IMG/VR virus record: IMGVR_UViG_3300034101_002224 | Span: 1 to 23,982 of that record | DNA: 23,982 bases | Reading direction: 5' to 3' (one strand) | From: a virus | Position numbers and translations under genes: made by a program | The notes under the pieces: generated by a model | Databases searched by the model: none | The model's input: the letters and a program-made list of their open reading frames with translations, nothing else | Told to the model about the DNA's origin: nothing | Shown: positions 1 through 7,118 of the stretch, in pieces | Layout: every line of letters starts with the position of its first letter | Numbering within the stretch: position 1 is the first letter of the stretch

Positions 1-412
1 ACTGGTTGATCGCGTTGCGGGCGTCTTGCGTATACGGATTGTCCAAGCCCGCCGCGAAGCGATTGACTTGGTCGAAGTTCTGCTGCGCGAGCGTGTTGAG
101 TATCGGGACAAAGTCTTCGATTTTCGCCTCGTTGACCGTTCCGGCGGCGGTGGTGGAGGCGGCTTCAATGTTCGGCGCCGACAGGTTCGGCAGAAGTGCG
201 GGCATTGGGCCGAAAAACTCGGCGCTTTTCACCGTGGAGTTCGGCACAAATTGGACGTTGCCGCCCATAATTGTAGGATCGAGCGTCTCGGGTGGCGGCG
301 GTGGCGGTGGTGGCGGCGGTGGTGGAGGCGGCGCTCCGACGGGCGGCGTGGTGCCGTCTGGCCGCCATTGCCGCCTTCTAATCGTGGCGCCGGTGTCAGT
401 TAGTGTTGCCAT
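1..412 (-). CDS. Putative virion protein with polyproline tract (partial)
   Basis: The reading frame opens at an ATG and is still open after 137 codons at the window edge, so the C-terminus is missing. A strong Shine-Dalgarno (AAAGGAG, about 9 bases before the ATG) sits in the last codons of the upstream gene and fixes the start. Residues 1-27 are polar and basic. Residues 28-41 are 14 consecutive prolines, encoded by mixed CCN codons. The rest is a mildly acidic, Asn/Ala-rich chain without cysteines or membrane segments. I do not recognise the family. Its place after the tail-fibre gene suggests a virion or tail-associated protein, with the proline run acting as a stiff linker. That role is inferred from context only. 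Confidence 0.75.
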   Translation of the reverse strand, partial: MATLTDTGATIRRRQWRPDGTTPPVGAPPPPPPPPPPPPPPETLDPTIMGGNVQFVPNSTVKSAEFFGPMPALLPNLSAPNIEAASTTAAGTVNEAKIEDFVPILNTLAQQNFDQVNRFAAGLDNPYTQDARNAINQ

Positions 413-413
413 A

Positions 414-566
414 TTATTCTTCTCCTTTGTTTTGTTTAAGTTCCACCACATCCACCTTCGCCATGAAGTCATTGAGCTGCCCCACAGCAAACTCCAACAG
501 CAACCGGCTACCCGATGCGCGGGCGGCGGCGTAGGCTTCGATTAGTTCGGCGAGTTGGGGTTTCAT
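414..566 (-). CDS. Small hypothetical protein, 50 aa
   Basis: An ATG frame of 50 codons starts 1 base after the stop of the tail-fibre gene and ends 1 base before the next ATG. It therefore fills an otherwise empty gap exactly. The product is alpha-helical in character (KPQLAELIEAYAAARASGS at its start), with a hydrophobic centre (LLLEFAVG) and a charged end (KQNKGEE). The hydrophobic part is too short for a membrane helix. Its last codons carry the ribosome binding site of the following gene, so the two are probably translationally coupled. The function is unknown. Small helical proteins of this type often accompany fibre genes in phages. Confidence 0.7.
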   Translation of the reverse strand: MKPQLAELIEAYAAARASGSRLLLEFAVGQLNDFMAKVDVVELKQNKGEE

Positions 567-567
567 G

Positions 568-1425
568 TTAGTTCAAATCAGCCCAGCTTGTGCCGTTGTA
601 GACCTTTAGCTTGTTGTCCACACTGTTGTAATACACGTCACCGGACTCGGCGCCTGCGGGGTTACTACTTAGTGGCATAAAGCGGACTTGACCCGCATGT
701 TTGAATGTCACCTTTACAGCGGAAGAGGTGTATGCGTCGTTGGTTGTCTCAATGGTCAAAGAGCCATCGCTAATGCCTCCGATCCTCCAAGTTTTTTGGT
801 TGCTGGACGCGTTGTTGTTATATAGTTGAAAGTAAGGATTCGCGCCCGCGGCATCGACCCTTGCTGTAATTCCGTCTTTAGCATTGAGAGTTGAGTTTGC
901 TAATGTAAGCGTCGTCCCAATACTCACATTCCCGCTGGCGTCGATGCGCATGCGTTCGGTGTTGTTCGTGCCAAACTGGAAGGCTCCGTTTTGCTGGTTA
1001 AGAATATATAGATTTGTTCCGTCTCCATAAATGTAGGCAGAGCGATACGATTCAACGGTGCCGGTTCGTCCGAGATTGACCAGAAAGTTTGCGGATGCGC
1101 TTGCGCCAACGCGAAAATCTCCAACGACATCCAGCCTGTAAACCGGCGACGTCCCAATCCCCACATTCCCGCTGGCGTCGATACGCATGCGTTCGGTGTT
1201 GTTTGTCCCGAACGACAGCGCAAAGTTGCCGGTGTTGGTGATCGAGCGGTTGGCGCCGCTGACGGTGATGTCTTGGGCGCCGAAGGCTGGCGCGACTTTG
1301 GTTCCGGCAATCGCCGCGGTGGCGCTGATGTCGGCATTGACAATCTCGCTGACGGTGCGCGCGTTGTTGAGCTTGGTCGGGGTGACAGTGTCGCCGGATG
1401 TGAATGTATATGCGTAGGTAGCCAT
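568..1425 (-). CDS. Tail fibre protein with repeated T-N-N-T-E-R motif
   Basis: The 285-residue product resembles phage tail fibre or receptor-binding proteins. The N-terminus (TFTSGDTVTPTKLNNARTVS) looks like a structural attachment segment. The sequence FGTNNTERMRIDASGNV occurs twice, followed by GIGT or SIGT; this motif is common in phage fibre proteins. The C-terminal segment GDVYYNSVDNKLKVYNGTSW is also typical of fibre ends. The middle is Ser/Thr/Asn/Gly-rich and free of long hydrophobic runs, as expected for a beta-structured trimeric fibre. The repeated motif is conserved at DNA level (near 930-975 and 1170-1215). The central DNA is more AT-rich than its neighbours, which suits a variable host-recognition domain. 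The function is inferred from family resemblance. Confidence 0.85.
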   Translation of the reverse strand: MATYAYTFTSGDTVTPTKLNNARTVSEIVNADISATAAIAGTKVAPAFGAQDITVSGANRSITNTGNFALSFGTNNTERMRIDASGNVGIGTSPVYRLDVVGDFRVGASASANFLVNLGRTGTVESYRSAYIYGDGTNLYILNQQNGAFQFGTNNTERMRIDASGNVSIGTTLTLANSTLNAKDGITARVDAAGANPYFQLYNNNASSNQKTWRIGGISDGSLTIETTNDAYTSSAVKVTFKHAGQVRFMPLSSNPAGAESGDVYYNSVDNKLKVYNGTSWADLN

Positions 1426-1430
1426 AGGAA

Positions 1431-1514
1431 TTATGCTGCTGATCTGGTTTGGCTTTGCTTCGCGGCAGCCTGTCTCGCTGCGCTCGGCTCGGTCGTTATT
1501 GTTTGGAAGTTCAT
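1431..1514 (-). CDS. Candidate small ORF, 27 aa, between two tail genes
   Basis: The 113-base gap between the large tail protein and the tail fibre holds this 27-codon ATG frame. It ends 5 bases before the fibre ATG and starts 24 bases after the preceding stop. The peptide begins MNFQTITTEPSAARQAAAKQ and is Ala/Gln-rich and basic. An A-rich stretch precedes the ATG but there is no clear Shine-Dalgarno. The tight fit to the fibre start favours a real coupled mini-gene. The short length makes chance equally possible. Nothing else is evident in the gap. Confidence 0.35.
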   Translation of the reverse strand: MNFQTITTEPSAARQAAAKQSQTRSAA

Positions 1515-1538
1515 TTCGTCTTTTAGTCTCTTGGTCTT

Positions 1539-3707
1539 TTAGGCCGCACTCCTTGTCTCAGTAGGCGGTAGAGATTTCGGCGATGCCTCAATGGATGCCG
1601 AGCGGATCTCCGGTCGGCCGTTGGATGTTCGATAAACTATTTCTGCCGAGTGCGCTTTGTAGCGGATCGGCGATTTCATGTTGTAGTCTTCGGGATTGTC
1701 GTTGGCCGAGTTGGTCAGCTCGCCGATTTCGCGCCCGCGAAGGGGTACAGGATCAGCGTCGTCAATGTCCGCCGAGAGGTCGGGATTGATCGTTCGGATC
1801 TTGGTTGTGACCGTTGAGTTGATCGGCAAGACCACATCGGCGATGGTGCGGAGGAACCGCTTTGAGTGCATGTCGCCGAAATCGTAGCGCCTTGTCTTGA
1901 TCCATCCGTTGACCGGGCTGGTGCCCGAGCTGCCAGCAGCGTTGTCGTCTTGGGCGCTGTCTTCTTGTTCCAGCAGGTAGAGGTTACCGGAGCGCGGGAC
2001 CGAGAAGACGCGGCGTTGGTTGTCGTAGGTTCCTACAAGGATCTGGTTGACCGAGGCGCTGCTGGGATAGGTGTCGCGGTATTCCCATGTGTCTGTCAGG
2101 GCGTTCCATGCGACGACGAGCTGGTTGCCATCGAGCGGGTCGGTGCTGGTGGGTAGCGCGATGAGGTATCTATTTGCATGCCAGATGCCGAAGGCGCTGC
2201 GTTCTACGCGGCTTTGCACCACTTGGCTAAAGAGGTCGGCGATAGGTTCGCTGAGAGGCTTGGTGTCGCCGCGAAGTTTCAAGTCAAGGCGGCTGTCGAG
2301 GCGGTAGATGCCAGCGTCACTGAGGAAGAAGACGAACGCACCGGCCGTAACAATCGTATTGCGGGCGCTGCATCCGATTTCGTTGGTCAAAAGCTCTAGC
2401 TTGCTTAATGGAAGGTCTATCTCAAAGTCTGAGCCATCGGATGACTGGAACTGATTCAGCGTGGCCAGCCATATAGACTTGCGACAAAACACTAGAGCAC
2501 TTCCCTCAATCCATGGGTGAATGGCAACGATACGGTCGTCGCCGCCAACTCCGGCGGTAAAGGCGTTCCATGCTGGGTCGTAAATATCTGCGTCTAAGAA
2601 GTCTGAGATGCCAACAGTGTATCTGTCCTTAATCAGCCAAAGGCGATTGTTGAAATATGTAGCCCATCCGACCGATGGCATGCGCGTATAGGTCACTCCT
2701 TCGGCGGGAACGCCTGCGGCGCCGCGGACAAAGTTGCCAGATCCGCCGTCCCAATAGATCGGCGGCTTTGTTCTCCGCACCTTGATTCCTGCGGCGGCGT
2801 GGGTCGCTGTGCCGCTTGGGACGGTGATGGTGAAAGAATCCGTGGCTACGCTCTGAATGTCGTATTCGTGGCCTGCATCAAAAGCCGGTGTGGTGCTGCC
2901 TTCGATGCGGACGCGGGCGCCAGCCGGATAGCCATGGGCCGTGACGTTGACTGTGGCCGTGGTCGAGCTGACCGTGATACCTGAAGCCGTTGTGAGCTTT
3001 TGCTCCCAGCCGCTGACGCTGCGGTCGGCTTCGCGGAGGATGTAGAGGCGGTCAAATGCCTGCACCACCGAGACAGTGTCTGTGCCTTCAATCTTTTCAG
3101 CGGGGCTTGTCGGGTAAGTCTTGACCACCGGAGATTGTCCCTGCCGGTAGAGCGTGGCGCTGTCGCTTCCGGCGAGCACGATGAATTCGTTGGCGTTGTC
3201 GTAGTTCTGCGAGGCGAAGACACCGGCCGCATAGAGTCCGCCTTCGTAGCTGTCGCGGACTTCGGGGCCGTTGTTGGCGATGATGGTGCCGGTGGCCGGT
3301 GTCGCGGGGCTTCCGCTGACGGTGTAGGTGAAAGTATTGGCGTCCGTAACGGTGACGATAAAGTCGCCGTTGTAGTCCGTCTGCACGGCGCCTCGGATGT
3401 TCACTTGGTCGCCGGTGGTGAATCCGTGGGCGGTCGCTGTGACGGTGGCCGTGGTCGAGCTGCGGGTGATTGAGGTGACGGTCTTGTCGGTGCCGAGGGT
3501 AAAGTCGAGAGTCAGCGGGGCGCCGGTCGTGCCGATGGTGTCGGTGAGGCGCTTGCTGCCCTTGCGGGTTTGCGCGACTCCGCGATCGAGGCGCATGTTC
3601 ACGCTGTCTTGCAGCATGCCTGCCGGTAGCGTGAGAGGGTTCAAGCGGCTGGCGAAGCCGATGAAGCCGTTGTCGCCGTCGCGTTGGACTGGACTTTCTA
3701 ATGCCAT
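1539..3707 (-). CDS. Large virion protein, candidate tail nozzle (T7 gp12-like role)
   Basis: This 722-residue product is the largest in the window. Its N-terminus (GFASRLNPLTLPAGMLQDSVN then an Arg/Lys-rich RKGSKR) resembles the start of tail tubular protein B-type nozzle proteins: a glycine-rich start, a 'VN' element and an R-x-G motif. Two copies of an Ig-like or cell-surface-type domain are inserted at about residues 77-140 and 243-310. They share S-S-T-T-A-T-V-x-x-T-A-H-G and end with F-T-x-T-V. The middle and C-terminal parts are rich in aromatic beta-strands compatible with a propeller. There are no membrane segments. The start overlaps the endolysin stop as TAATG. Assignment to the nozzle is inference from size, N-terminal pattern and context; a tail spike or other large structural protein is the alternative. 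Confidence 0.7.
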   Translation of the reverse strand: MALESPVQRDGDNGFIGFASRLNPLTLPAGMLQDSVNMRLDRGVAQTRKGSKRLTDTIGTTGAPLTLDFTLGTDKTVTSITRSSTTATVTATAHGFTTGDQVNIRGAVQTDYNGDFIVTVTDANTFTYTVSGSPATPATGTIIANNGPEVRDSYEGGLYAAGVFASQNYDNANEFIVLAGSDSATLYRQGQSPVVKTYPTSPAEKIEGTDTVSVVQAFDRLYILREADRSVSGWEQKLTTASGITVSSTTATVNVTAHGYPAGARVRIEGSTTPAFDAGHEYDIQSVATDSFTITVPSGTATHAAAGIKVRRTKPPIYWDGGSGNFVRGAAGVPAEGVTYTRMPSVGWATYFNNRLWLIKDRYTVGISDFLDADIYDPAWNAFTAGVGGDDRIVAIHPWIEGSALVFCRKSIWLATLNQFQSSDGSDFEIDLPLSKLELLTNEIGCSARNTIVTAGAFVFFLSDAGIYRLDSRLDLKLRGDTKPLSEPIADLFSQVVQSRVERSAFGIWHANRYLIALPTSTDPLDGNQLVVAWNALTDTWEYRDTYPSSASVNQILVGTYDNQRRVFSVPRSGNLYLLEQEDSAQDDNAAGSSGTSPVNGWIKTRRYDFGDMHSKRFLRTIADVVLPINSTVTTKIRTINPDLSADIDDADPVPLRGREIGELTNSANDNPEDYNMKSPIRYKAHSAEIVYRTSNGRPEIRSASIEASPKSLPPTETRSAA

Positions 3708-4291
3708 TAGTTGAGCGCGGCTTTGAGCCGTGACTTAAAGCGCGCTGCGTCGGCGGGGCTGATGTCGTTCTTGCGGTTTGGTGCGATCTGCTGGTGCGTG
3801 ACGATGCGGGACATCGGGATGTGCCACTTCTTCATTCGCGGGATGATGTATTGGATGGCGCTGTCCATCGCTGCTTCACCGAGCGGGTCTTCGTAGGTAT
3901 TGCCGTCCCATGCCACGCCGAGGGAATAGCTGTTGCAGTCCGGCACGCCTTGCCATGAGCTGATGCCTGCGTGCCAGCAACGCGCCGTATCGTCGGCGAG
4001 GACGGTGCGGTTGCCGTTGCGGGCGATGATGACGTGGTAGGACACTTTGCTCTCAGGGTTCATGCACCAGCTCACGGAGCCGTTGTAGCTACCGGATGTG
4101 TGATGCAAGACGATCATGGTCGGCGTGATGGGTCTGCCACTTTTGTTCGGGGTGTTGAGACGGCGCTCGTCGTAGGCTTTGCTCGCGGCGGGTGTGGAGA
4201 CGGTTGTGGATTCTAATGGCAAGCTCGGCGAGGCTGGCGCTGGGCCAGTCGCGGACTTTTTGCCAAACAGATTCTTGATCCACTTCCACAT
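3707..4291 (-). CDS. Endolysin: N-acetylmuramoyl-L-alanine amidase (Amidase_2/PGRP fold)
   Basis: The product (194 aa) cuts the amide bond between N-acetylmuramic acid and L-alanine of peptidoglycan at the end of infection. The catalytic domain spans about residues 55-190 and shows the family signatures: LHHT (H63/H64), SYHVIIARNG, CWHAG (H107), SLGVAWDG and IVTHQQIAPNRKNDISP (H166, D176). H63 or H64 with H166 and D176 are the likely zinc ligands. The first 40 residues are a basic amphipathic start (MWKWIKNLFGKK) followed by a Pro/Ser/Thr linker. This may bind membrane or wall but is not a clear signal peptide, so release through a holin is expected. It directly follows the small lipoprotein and holin-like genes and completes the lysis cassette. 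Confidence 0.93.
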   Translation of the reverse strand: MWKWIKNLFGKKSATGPAPASPSLPLESTTVSTPAASKAYDERRLNTPNKSGRPITPTMIVLHHTSGSYNGSVSWCMNPESKVSYHVIIARNGNRTVLADDTARCWHAGISSWQGVPDCNSYSLGVAWDGNTYEDPLGEAAMDSAIQYIIPRMKKWHIPMSRIVTHQQIAPNRKNDISPADAARFKSRLKAALN

Positions 4292-4293
4292 GG

Positions 4294-4446
4294 TTACTTC
4301 GCGTGACCTTTGGGCGGCGGGTTGACGGTGACGGTGGCCTGTTGCTTCAAGAAGTCATAGCCGACCGTGACGCAGCCAGCCGCAGCGACAGCCCAAGACG
4401 CGGCGAGGATCGCAACTGCAATGGCTTTTGTGACGCGGGCGGGCAT
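4294..4446 (-). CDS. Small lipoprotein, candidate Rz1-like outer spanin
   Basis: This is an ATG frame of 50 codons. It has a positively charged start (MPARVTK), a hydrophobic segment (AIAVAILAASWAVAAAGC) and a lipobox-like A-A-G-C with the acceptor cysteine at residue 25. The mature peptide is about 26 residues and ends in a proline-rich, basic tail (VNPPPKGHAK). This layout matches Rz1-type outer-membrane lipoproteins that help disrupt the outer membrane during lysis. It starts 4 bases after the holin-like gene and ends 2 bases before the endolysin. No typical Rz partner is visible, so it could act with a separate inner-membrane protein or alone. A general small lipoprotein is the alternative. 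The A at position -3 of the lipobox is weaker than L or V. Confidence 0.65.
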   Translation of the reverse strand: MPARVTKAIAVAILAASWAVAAAGCVTVGYDFLKQQATVTVNPPPKGHAK

Positions 4447-4450
4447 GGAG

Positions 4451-4624
4451 TCAGAGTCTCGCGTTGTTGTCTTTCGCCATCACCAAGCCCCAACCGGCGA
4501 GCAGGCTCGCGGCGATGAGGCCGAGGTCAGGGATTGTGCCGCTGGCCAGAAATTCGCGTCCGGCCGTGGACAAGCTGGCGATGATAGTGAGTGCTCCGAG
4601 CAGGTTCGTTTTCCAGTTTCTCAT
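4451..4624 (-). CDS. Holin-like small membrane protein, 57 aa
   Basis: An ATG frame of 57 codons begins 1 base after the stop of the previous membrane protein gene. The product starts MRNWKTNLLGALTIIASLST, then has a short polar stretch, then a second hydrophobic segment (LGLIAASLLAGWGLVMA), and ends KDNNARL. The 'W-K-T-x-x-x-G' start and the 'GWGLVMAKDNN' end recall a widespread phage family annotated as holin-like or membrane protein. Two membrane passes are likely. Its position just before the lipoprotein and amidase supports a role in letting the endolysin reach the wall. The holin function is inferred from topology and context. Confidence 0.7.
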   Translation of the reverse strand: MRNWKTNLLGALTIIASLSTAGREFLASGTIPDLGLIAASLLAGWGLVMAKDNNARL

Positions 4625-4625
4625 A

Positions 4626-4838
4626 TTATTTCAGTTCCTTCCGTTTCTTTTGAATGTCGTGCAGGACGCTCACAAGAGTCGCCAAGCCGACCAAAATACC
4701 GATGCAAAGACCTGCAACACGCAGGGTTGTTTCTAAATGGGGCAGCATAGAAAACACCGAGGAGCCGATAGACGTGGCCGTGCCGATGACGCCTTTTTCC
4801 GTCGTTGTGAAATGGTGATGGAAGTGCGTGATGCTCAT
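4626..4838 (-). CDS. Small membrane protein of the lysis region
   Basis: The preferred start is the ATG at 4838, which overlaps the upstream stop as ATGA, giving 70 aa. An ATG two codons earlier is possible. The N-terminus is His-rich (SITHFHHHF), residues 11-38 are Ser/Thr/Gly-rich and moderately hydrophobic, residues 40-60 form one clear membrane helix (RVAGLCIGILVGLATLVSVL), and the end is strongly basic (KKRKELK). One membrane pass with a charged cytoplasmic tail fits a holin, antiholin or an Rz-like anchor. It lies directly upstream of the holin-like gene. I cannot tell which of the two is the holin. Confidence 0.7.
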   Translation of the reverse strand: MSITHFHHHFTTTEKGVIGTATSIGSSVFSMLPHLETTLRVAGLCIGILVGLATLVSVLHDIQKKRKELK

Positions 4839-5110
4839 AGCCAAACCCTCCGTTGCTGCGTCGGAGTGACGCTGTAGTCTGCCGCCGGATCGGGCCGGTC
4901 GTCAGTCACGCGCAGGTTGAGGTGCCAGCCGTCGAGCGGCGTGCTGACCGGATTCTCAGGGTCGGTCATGTCGGTGTCCACCAGCACGCCTACCGGATCA
5001 AGGGCAAAGCCGGTGCCGCTGGTTTGCCATCCGGTCTCGGCATCGTAGTAATCGGCCAGCGCGGTTTGGGCCGTGGCCTCGTCGGGGAACTTATAAAGGT
5101 AGTCTTGCAT
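4835..5110 (-). CDS. Conserved phage hypothetical protein, 91 aa
   Basis: The product starts MQDYLYKFPDEATAQTALAD and contains ALDPVGVLVDTD, then LDGWHLNLRVTDDRPDP, then a short end with TPTQQRRVW. The order 'YLYKFPDE', 'DPxGVL', 'GWHxNLR' resembles a small protein seen near tail-fibre and lysis genes in many phages, for which I know no established function. It is acidic, lacks cysteines and membrane segments, and looks like a compact alpha/beta domain. It overlaps the next gene by ATGA. A role in fibre assembly or adsorption is a guess from position. Confidence 0.7.
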   Translation of the reverse strand: MQDYLYKFPDEATAQTALADYYDAETGWQTSGTGFALDPVGVLVDTDMTDPENPVSTPLDGWHLNLRVTDDRPDPAADYSVTPTQQRRVWL

Positions 5111-5121
5111 ATCAGGCGGTT

Positions 5122-5328
5122 TTAGGGCTTAATTGCGGCGTGGATAAATGTGCCCGTTGTTCCTGTGAAATTCCCTCCGGCGGCGTTGGCTGGCATGTGT
5201 GCTTCGACCCTTGCCATGAGCGCAACATCTGGGGCGGCGACACCTTTGAGACCCGCGCCTACCTGTGCGCCGAATGCGGCGAGCACTTGGCCAGCGTGAG
5301 CGGGATTGAGGATGAGGTTGGCGCTCAT
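5122..5328 (-). CDS. Small hypothetical protein, 68 aa
   Basis: The frame starts with ATG directly overlapping the stop of the lectin-like fibre gene (TAATG), and ends 11 bases before the next gene. The product is Ala/Gly-rich (LILNPAHAGQVLAAFGAQV, then NAAGGNFTGTTGTFIHAAIKP), with no cysteines and no clear membrane helix. I do not recognise a family. The Gly/Thr-rich end may be a beta-structured tip or linker. Position suggests a virion-associated or fibre-associated protein. Confidence 0.55.
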   Translation of the reverse strand: MSANLILNPAHAGQVLAAFGAQVGAGLKGVAAPDVALMARVEAHMPANAAGGNFTGTTGTFIHAAIKP

Positions 5329-6623
5329 TAGGTCGTGAGCTGTTGCAGCAGCGTGTTGCTCAAGCGGCGGGGCCAGTAGGCCACTTTGCGGATGTGGCCG
5401 TTGAGGGACCCCGAGCTTCCTGCGCGGCCACCGAGGCGCAGTCGATTTGCCGCTATTGGGTTGTGCGCGTTGGAATTGGTGGCCGAAACAAATGATCCAC
5501 CGTCGCTTCTACCCCCTACAAAAAACTCGCCAGACTTGATGCCAGCCACAAGTCGCGTGACTTGGCCCATTGTCAGTCCGCCGACAAACGCGTCTCTCGT
5601 TGTTTCTCCAGTGGCAGCGACGGCAAGGTATGCAATCGTATTAACAGAACTGGGATTAGTCGCTTGACTTAAATAAATTTCATTGCTCCCGCTGTTTGCG
5701 TCTGTAGCAAACGAGTATCCCTGAAAGGACGAAGTTGCAGAGGCATACCGCTGATGCTCCGCAAACAACGTCCCCTCCGCTTGATTATAAAACGAAGAGA
5801 TCGGCGTGACGACCGCACTGTCCGCGGCGCGTGTGGCGGCGGCGCTTGTCGTCGGGATGTAGCTGGTGGCGAAGGCGCCTTGCTCTAGCTGCGGGGCGGC
5901 TATGCGGAGGGTTAGGTCGATGGTGGCTCCGTTGGCAAATGTAAAACCCAACCCAAAGCGAACGCGCAGCGTTCCCGCATCAGCAAGTGTGCGCGTTCCA
6001 GAGTATCTTACCAAAGAGCTTGTTAGCGTGTGGTTTGTGTTGCCCGAAGTTAAGAGATTGCTTGAATTATCGTATTCAAGAAACGCAGCGCGGAATGTGT
6101 TGACGCCTACGCTTGATCCAGCGATGAGCGCCGCATAATAAGAGCCGGTCCATGTTTGGCTTGGAGCCGCTACAATATTGGTTGTTGTGTCAAAATATAC
6201 GGCCGCTGTCGTAGTGCTTGTTGTTCCAGAAAATTTAATGTCTACATAAGACAGTCCCGTCGAAGTCCCCGTTCCAACCACCTCGACAGCTAAAGTGCCC
6301 TGCACCGTTGCCCAATTCGTAGGCATCACCCCACCACTTCCAATCACCCCATTGGTCGAACCACCAGCCTGCGAGTTGCGGATGCTATTCGTCCGCGCCT
6401 CCTCGATGAGAAGCCCCAAGCTGCTGCCGCCGGAATGGTCGAAGCGGGGCGCATCGTTGGCGGCCGTTTGCAGCGTGCCGCTCGCGTCGAAGAAGGTGGC
6501 GTTGCTGGCTCTTGTGAAGGTGATCGCGGGGCCGACACCATGATCCAGCGTCTTCAAGCCCGCGAAGTCGCGGCTGAAGCTCGGCGCTGTCTGCAAAGCG
6601 CGTCTGGAAAATGGGAGCGGCAT
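5328..6623 (-). CDS. Tail fibre / adhesin with lectin-like (LamG/ConA-type) domains
   Basis: The 431-residue product contains a signature common in phage adhesins: TFTRASNATFFDASGTLQT, PRFDHSGG and GLLIEEARTN at about residues 35-80. A beta-rich domain follows (about 95-255), ending ASYIPT-like (AFATSYIPTTSAAATRAAD), which is typical of the same family. The C-terminal part (about 280-431) resembles a concanavalin-A/LamG-type sandwich: EGTLFAEH, RLVAGIKSGEFFVGG and a closing GHIRKVAYWPRRLSNTLLQQL. Such modules bind carbohydrates, so the protein probably recognises a surface polysaccharide or glycan. The middle DNA is distinctly more AT-rich than both ends of the gene, a sign of domain exchange. 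There is no visible enzymatic motif. Confidence 0.82.
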   Translation of the reverse strand: MPLPFSRRALQTAPSFSRDFAGLKTLDHGVGPAITFTRASNATFFDASGTLQTAANDAPRFDHSGGSSLGLLIEEARTNSIRNSQAGGSTNGVIGSGGVMPTNWATVQGTLAVEVVGTGTSTGLSYVDIKFSGTTSTTTAAVYFDTTTNIVAAPSQTWTGSYYAALIAGSSVGVNTFRAAFLEYDNSSNLLTSGNTNHTLTSSLVRYSGTRTLADAGTLRVRFGLGFTFANGATIDLTLRIAAPQLEQGAFATSYIPTTSAAATRAADSAVVTPISSFYNQAEGTLFAEHQRYASATSSFQGYSFATDANSGSNEIYLSQATNPSSVNTIAYLAVAATGETTRDAFVGGLTMGQVTRLVAGIKSGEFFVGGRSDGGSFVSATNSNAHNPIAANRLRLGGRAGSSGSLNGHIRKVAYWPRRLSNTLLQQLTT

Positions 6624-6629
6624 GGAGTC

Positions 6630-7112
6630 TTAGGCTGCGGTCTCTAGCTGTAGGCTCAGGCGCACGCGGATGTCGCTGGCGGCGGTGAAGGTCGGCGTGC
6701 CGCCGGTTGTGGCGGCGACGAAGAGGGTTTGCGCGGGCAGCTCAAAGGGCAGGACGAGGCCGCTGGTCTCGCCGTATTTGCAGCCGCCCAAGTCGGTGCC
6801 GGTGGTCACTGTGCAGGTGCCGAGGATCTCGGCGGCGTTGTCGTCGGAGATGCTGGGCGCGGCGTTGACGGTGCCGAGGCTGACGTTGCTGCGCAGGAAG
6901 TAGAGCGTGATGGTCTGCGAGGATTCATCGTCGCGGTCAATGATGCTGGCCGTGAGGATGGTGCCGCGGGCGGCGGCTGCGGCGTTGCTGCTGAGTGTGA
7001 CGGCAGTGGTGTCGAAGAGGACATCACCGGCGGCGTAGGCGCTGGTGTCTACGACTGGCGTGAACCGCACGATCTTGGTGCGGAAGTTTGTGAGGGAGAC
7101 GTTAGGGTGCAT
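6630..7112 (-). CDS. Putative virion structural protein, 160 aa
   Basis: The product begins MHPNVSLTNFRTKIVRFTPV and continues with DTSAYAAGDVLFDTTAVTL, then alternating hydrophobic and polar residues, ending IRVRLSLQLETAA. The 'Y-A-A-G-D-V-L' element and all-beta character resemble small decoration or tail proteins found between connector and fibre genes in related phages. Two cysteines lie 11 residues apart (GTCTVTT and GGCKYG). There are no membrane segments. It starts 6 bases after the preceding stop and ends 6 bases before the fibre gene. A structural role is inferred from context and composition. Confidence 0.65.
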   Translation of the reverse strand: MHPNVSLTNFRTKIVRFTPVVDTSAYAAGDVLFDTTAVTLSSNAAAAARGTILTASIIDRDDESSQTITLYFLRSNVSLGTVNAAPSISDDNAAEILGTCTVTTGTDLGGCKYGETSGLVLPFELPAQTLFVAATTGGTPTFTAASDIRVRLSLQLETAA

Positions 7113-7118
7113 AGGTTT

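Noticed and set aside
290-331. G-rich plus-strand run as a possible G-quadruplex
   Set aside because: The G pairs are short (mostly GG), and the run is explained by the proline codons.
6-545. Plus-strand frame with a glycine run
   Set aside because: The glycine run is the reverse complement of the proline codons of the minus-strand gene, which has a good ribosome binding site.
1440-1505. GC-rich segment resembling plasmid-origin flank sequence (TCGCTGCGCTCGG)
   Set aside because: Similarity is limited to a short common word; surrounding bases differ and the segment fits between phage genes, so vector contamination is not supported.
4089-4289. Second minus-strand frame inside the endolysin gene
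   Set aside because: It is a shifted shadow of the amidase frame, with no motif and no own start signal.
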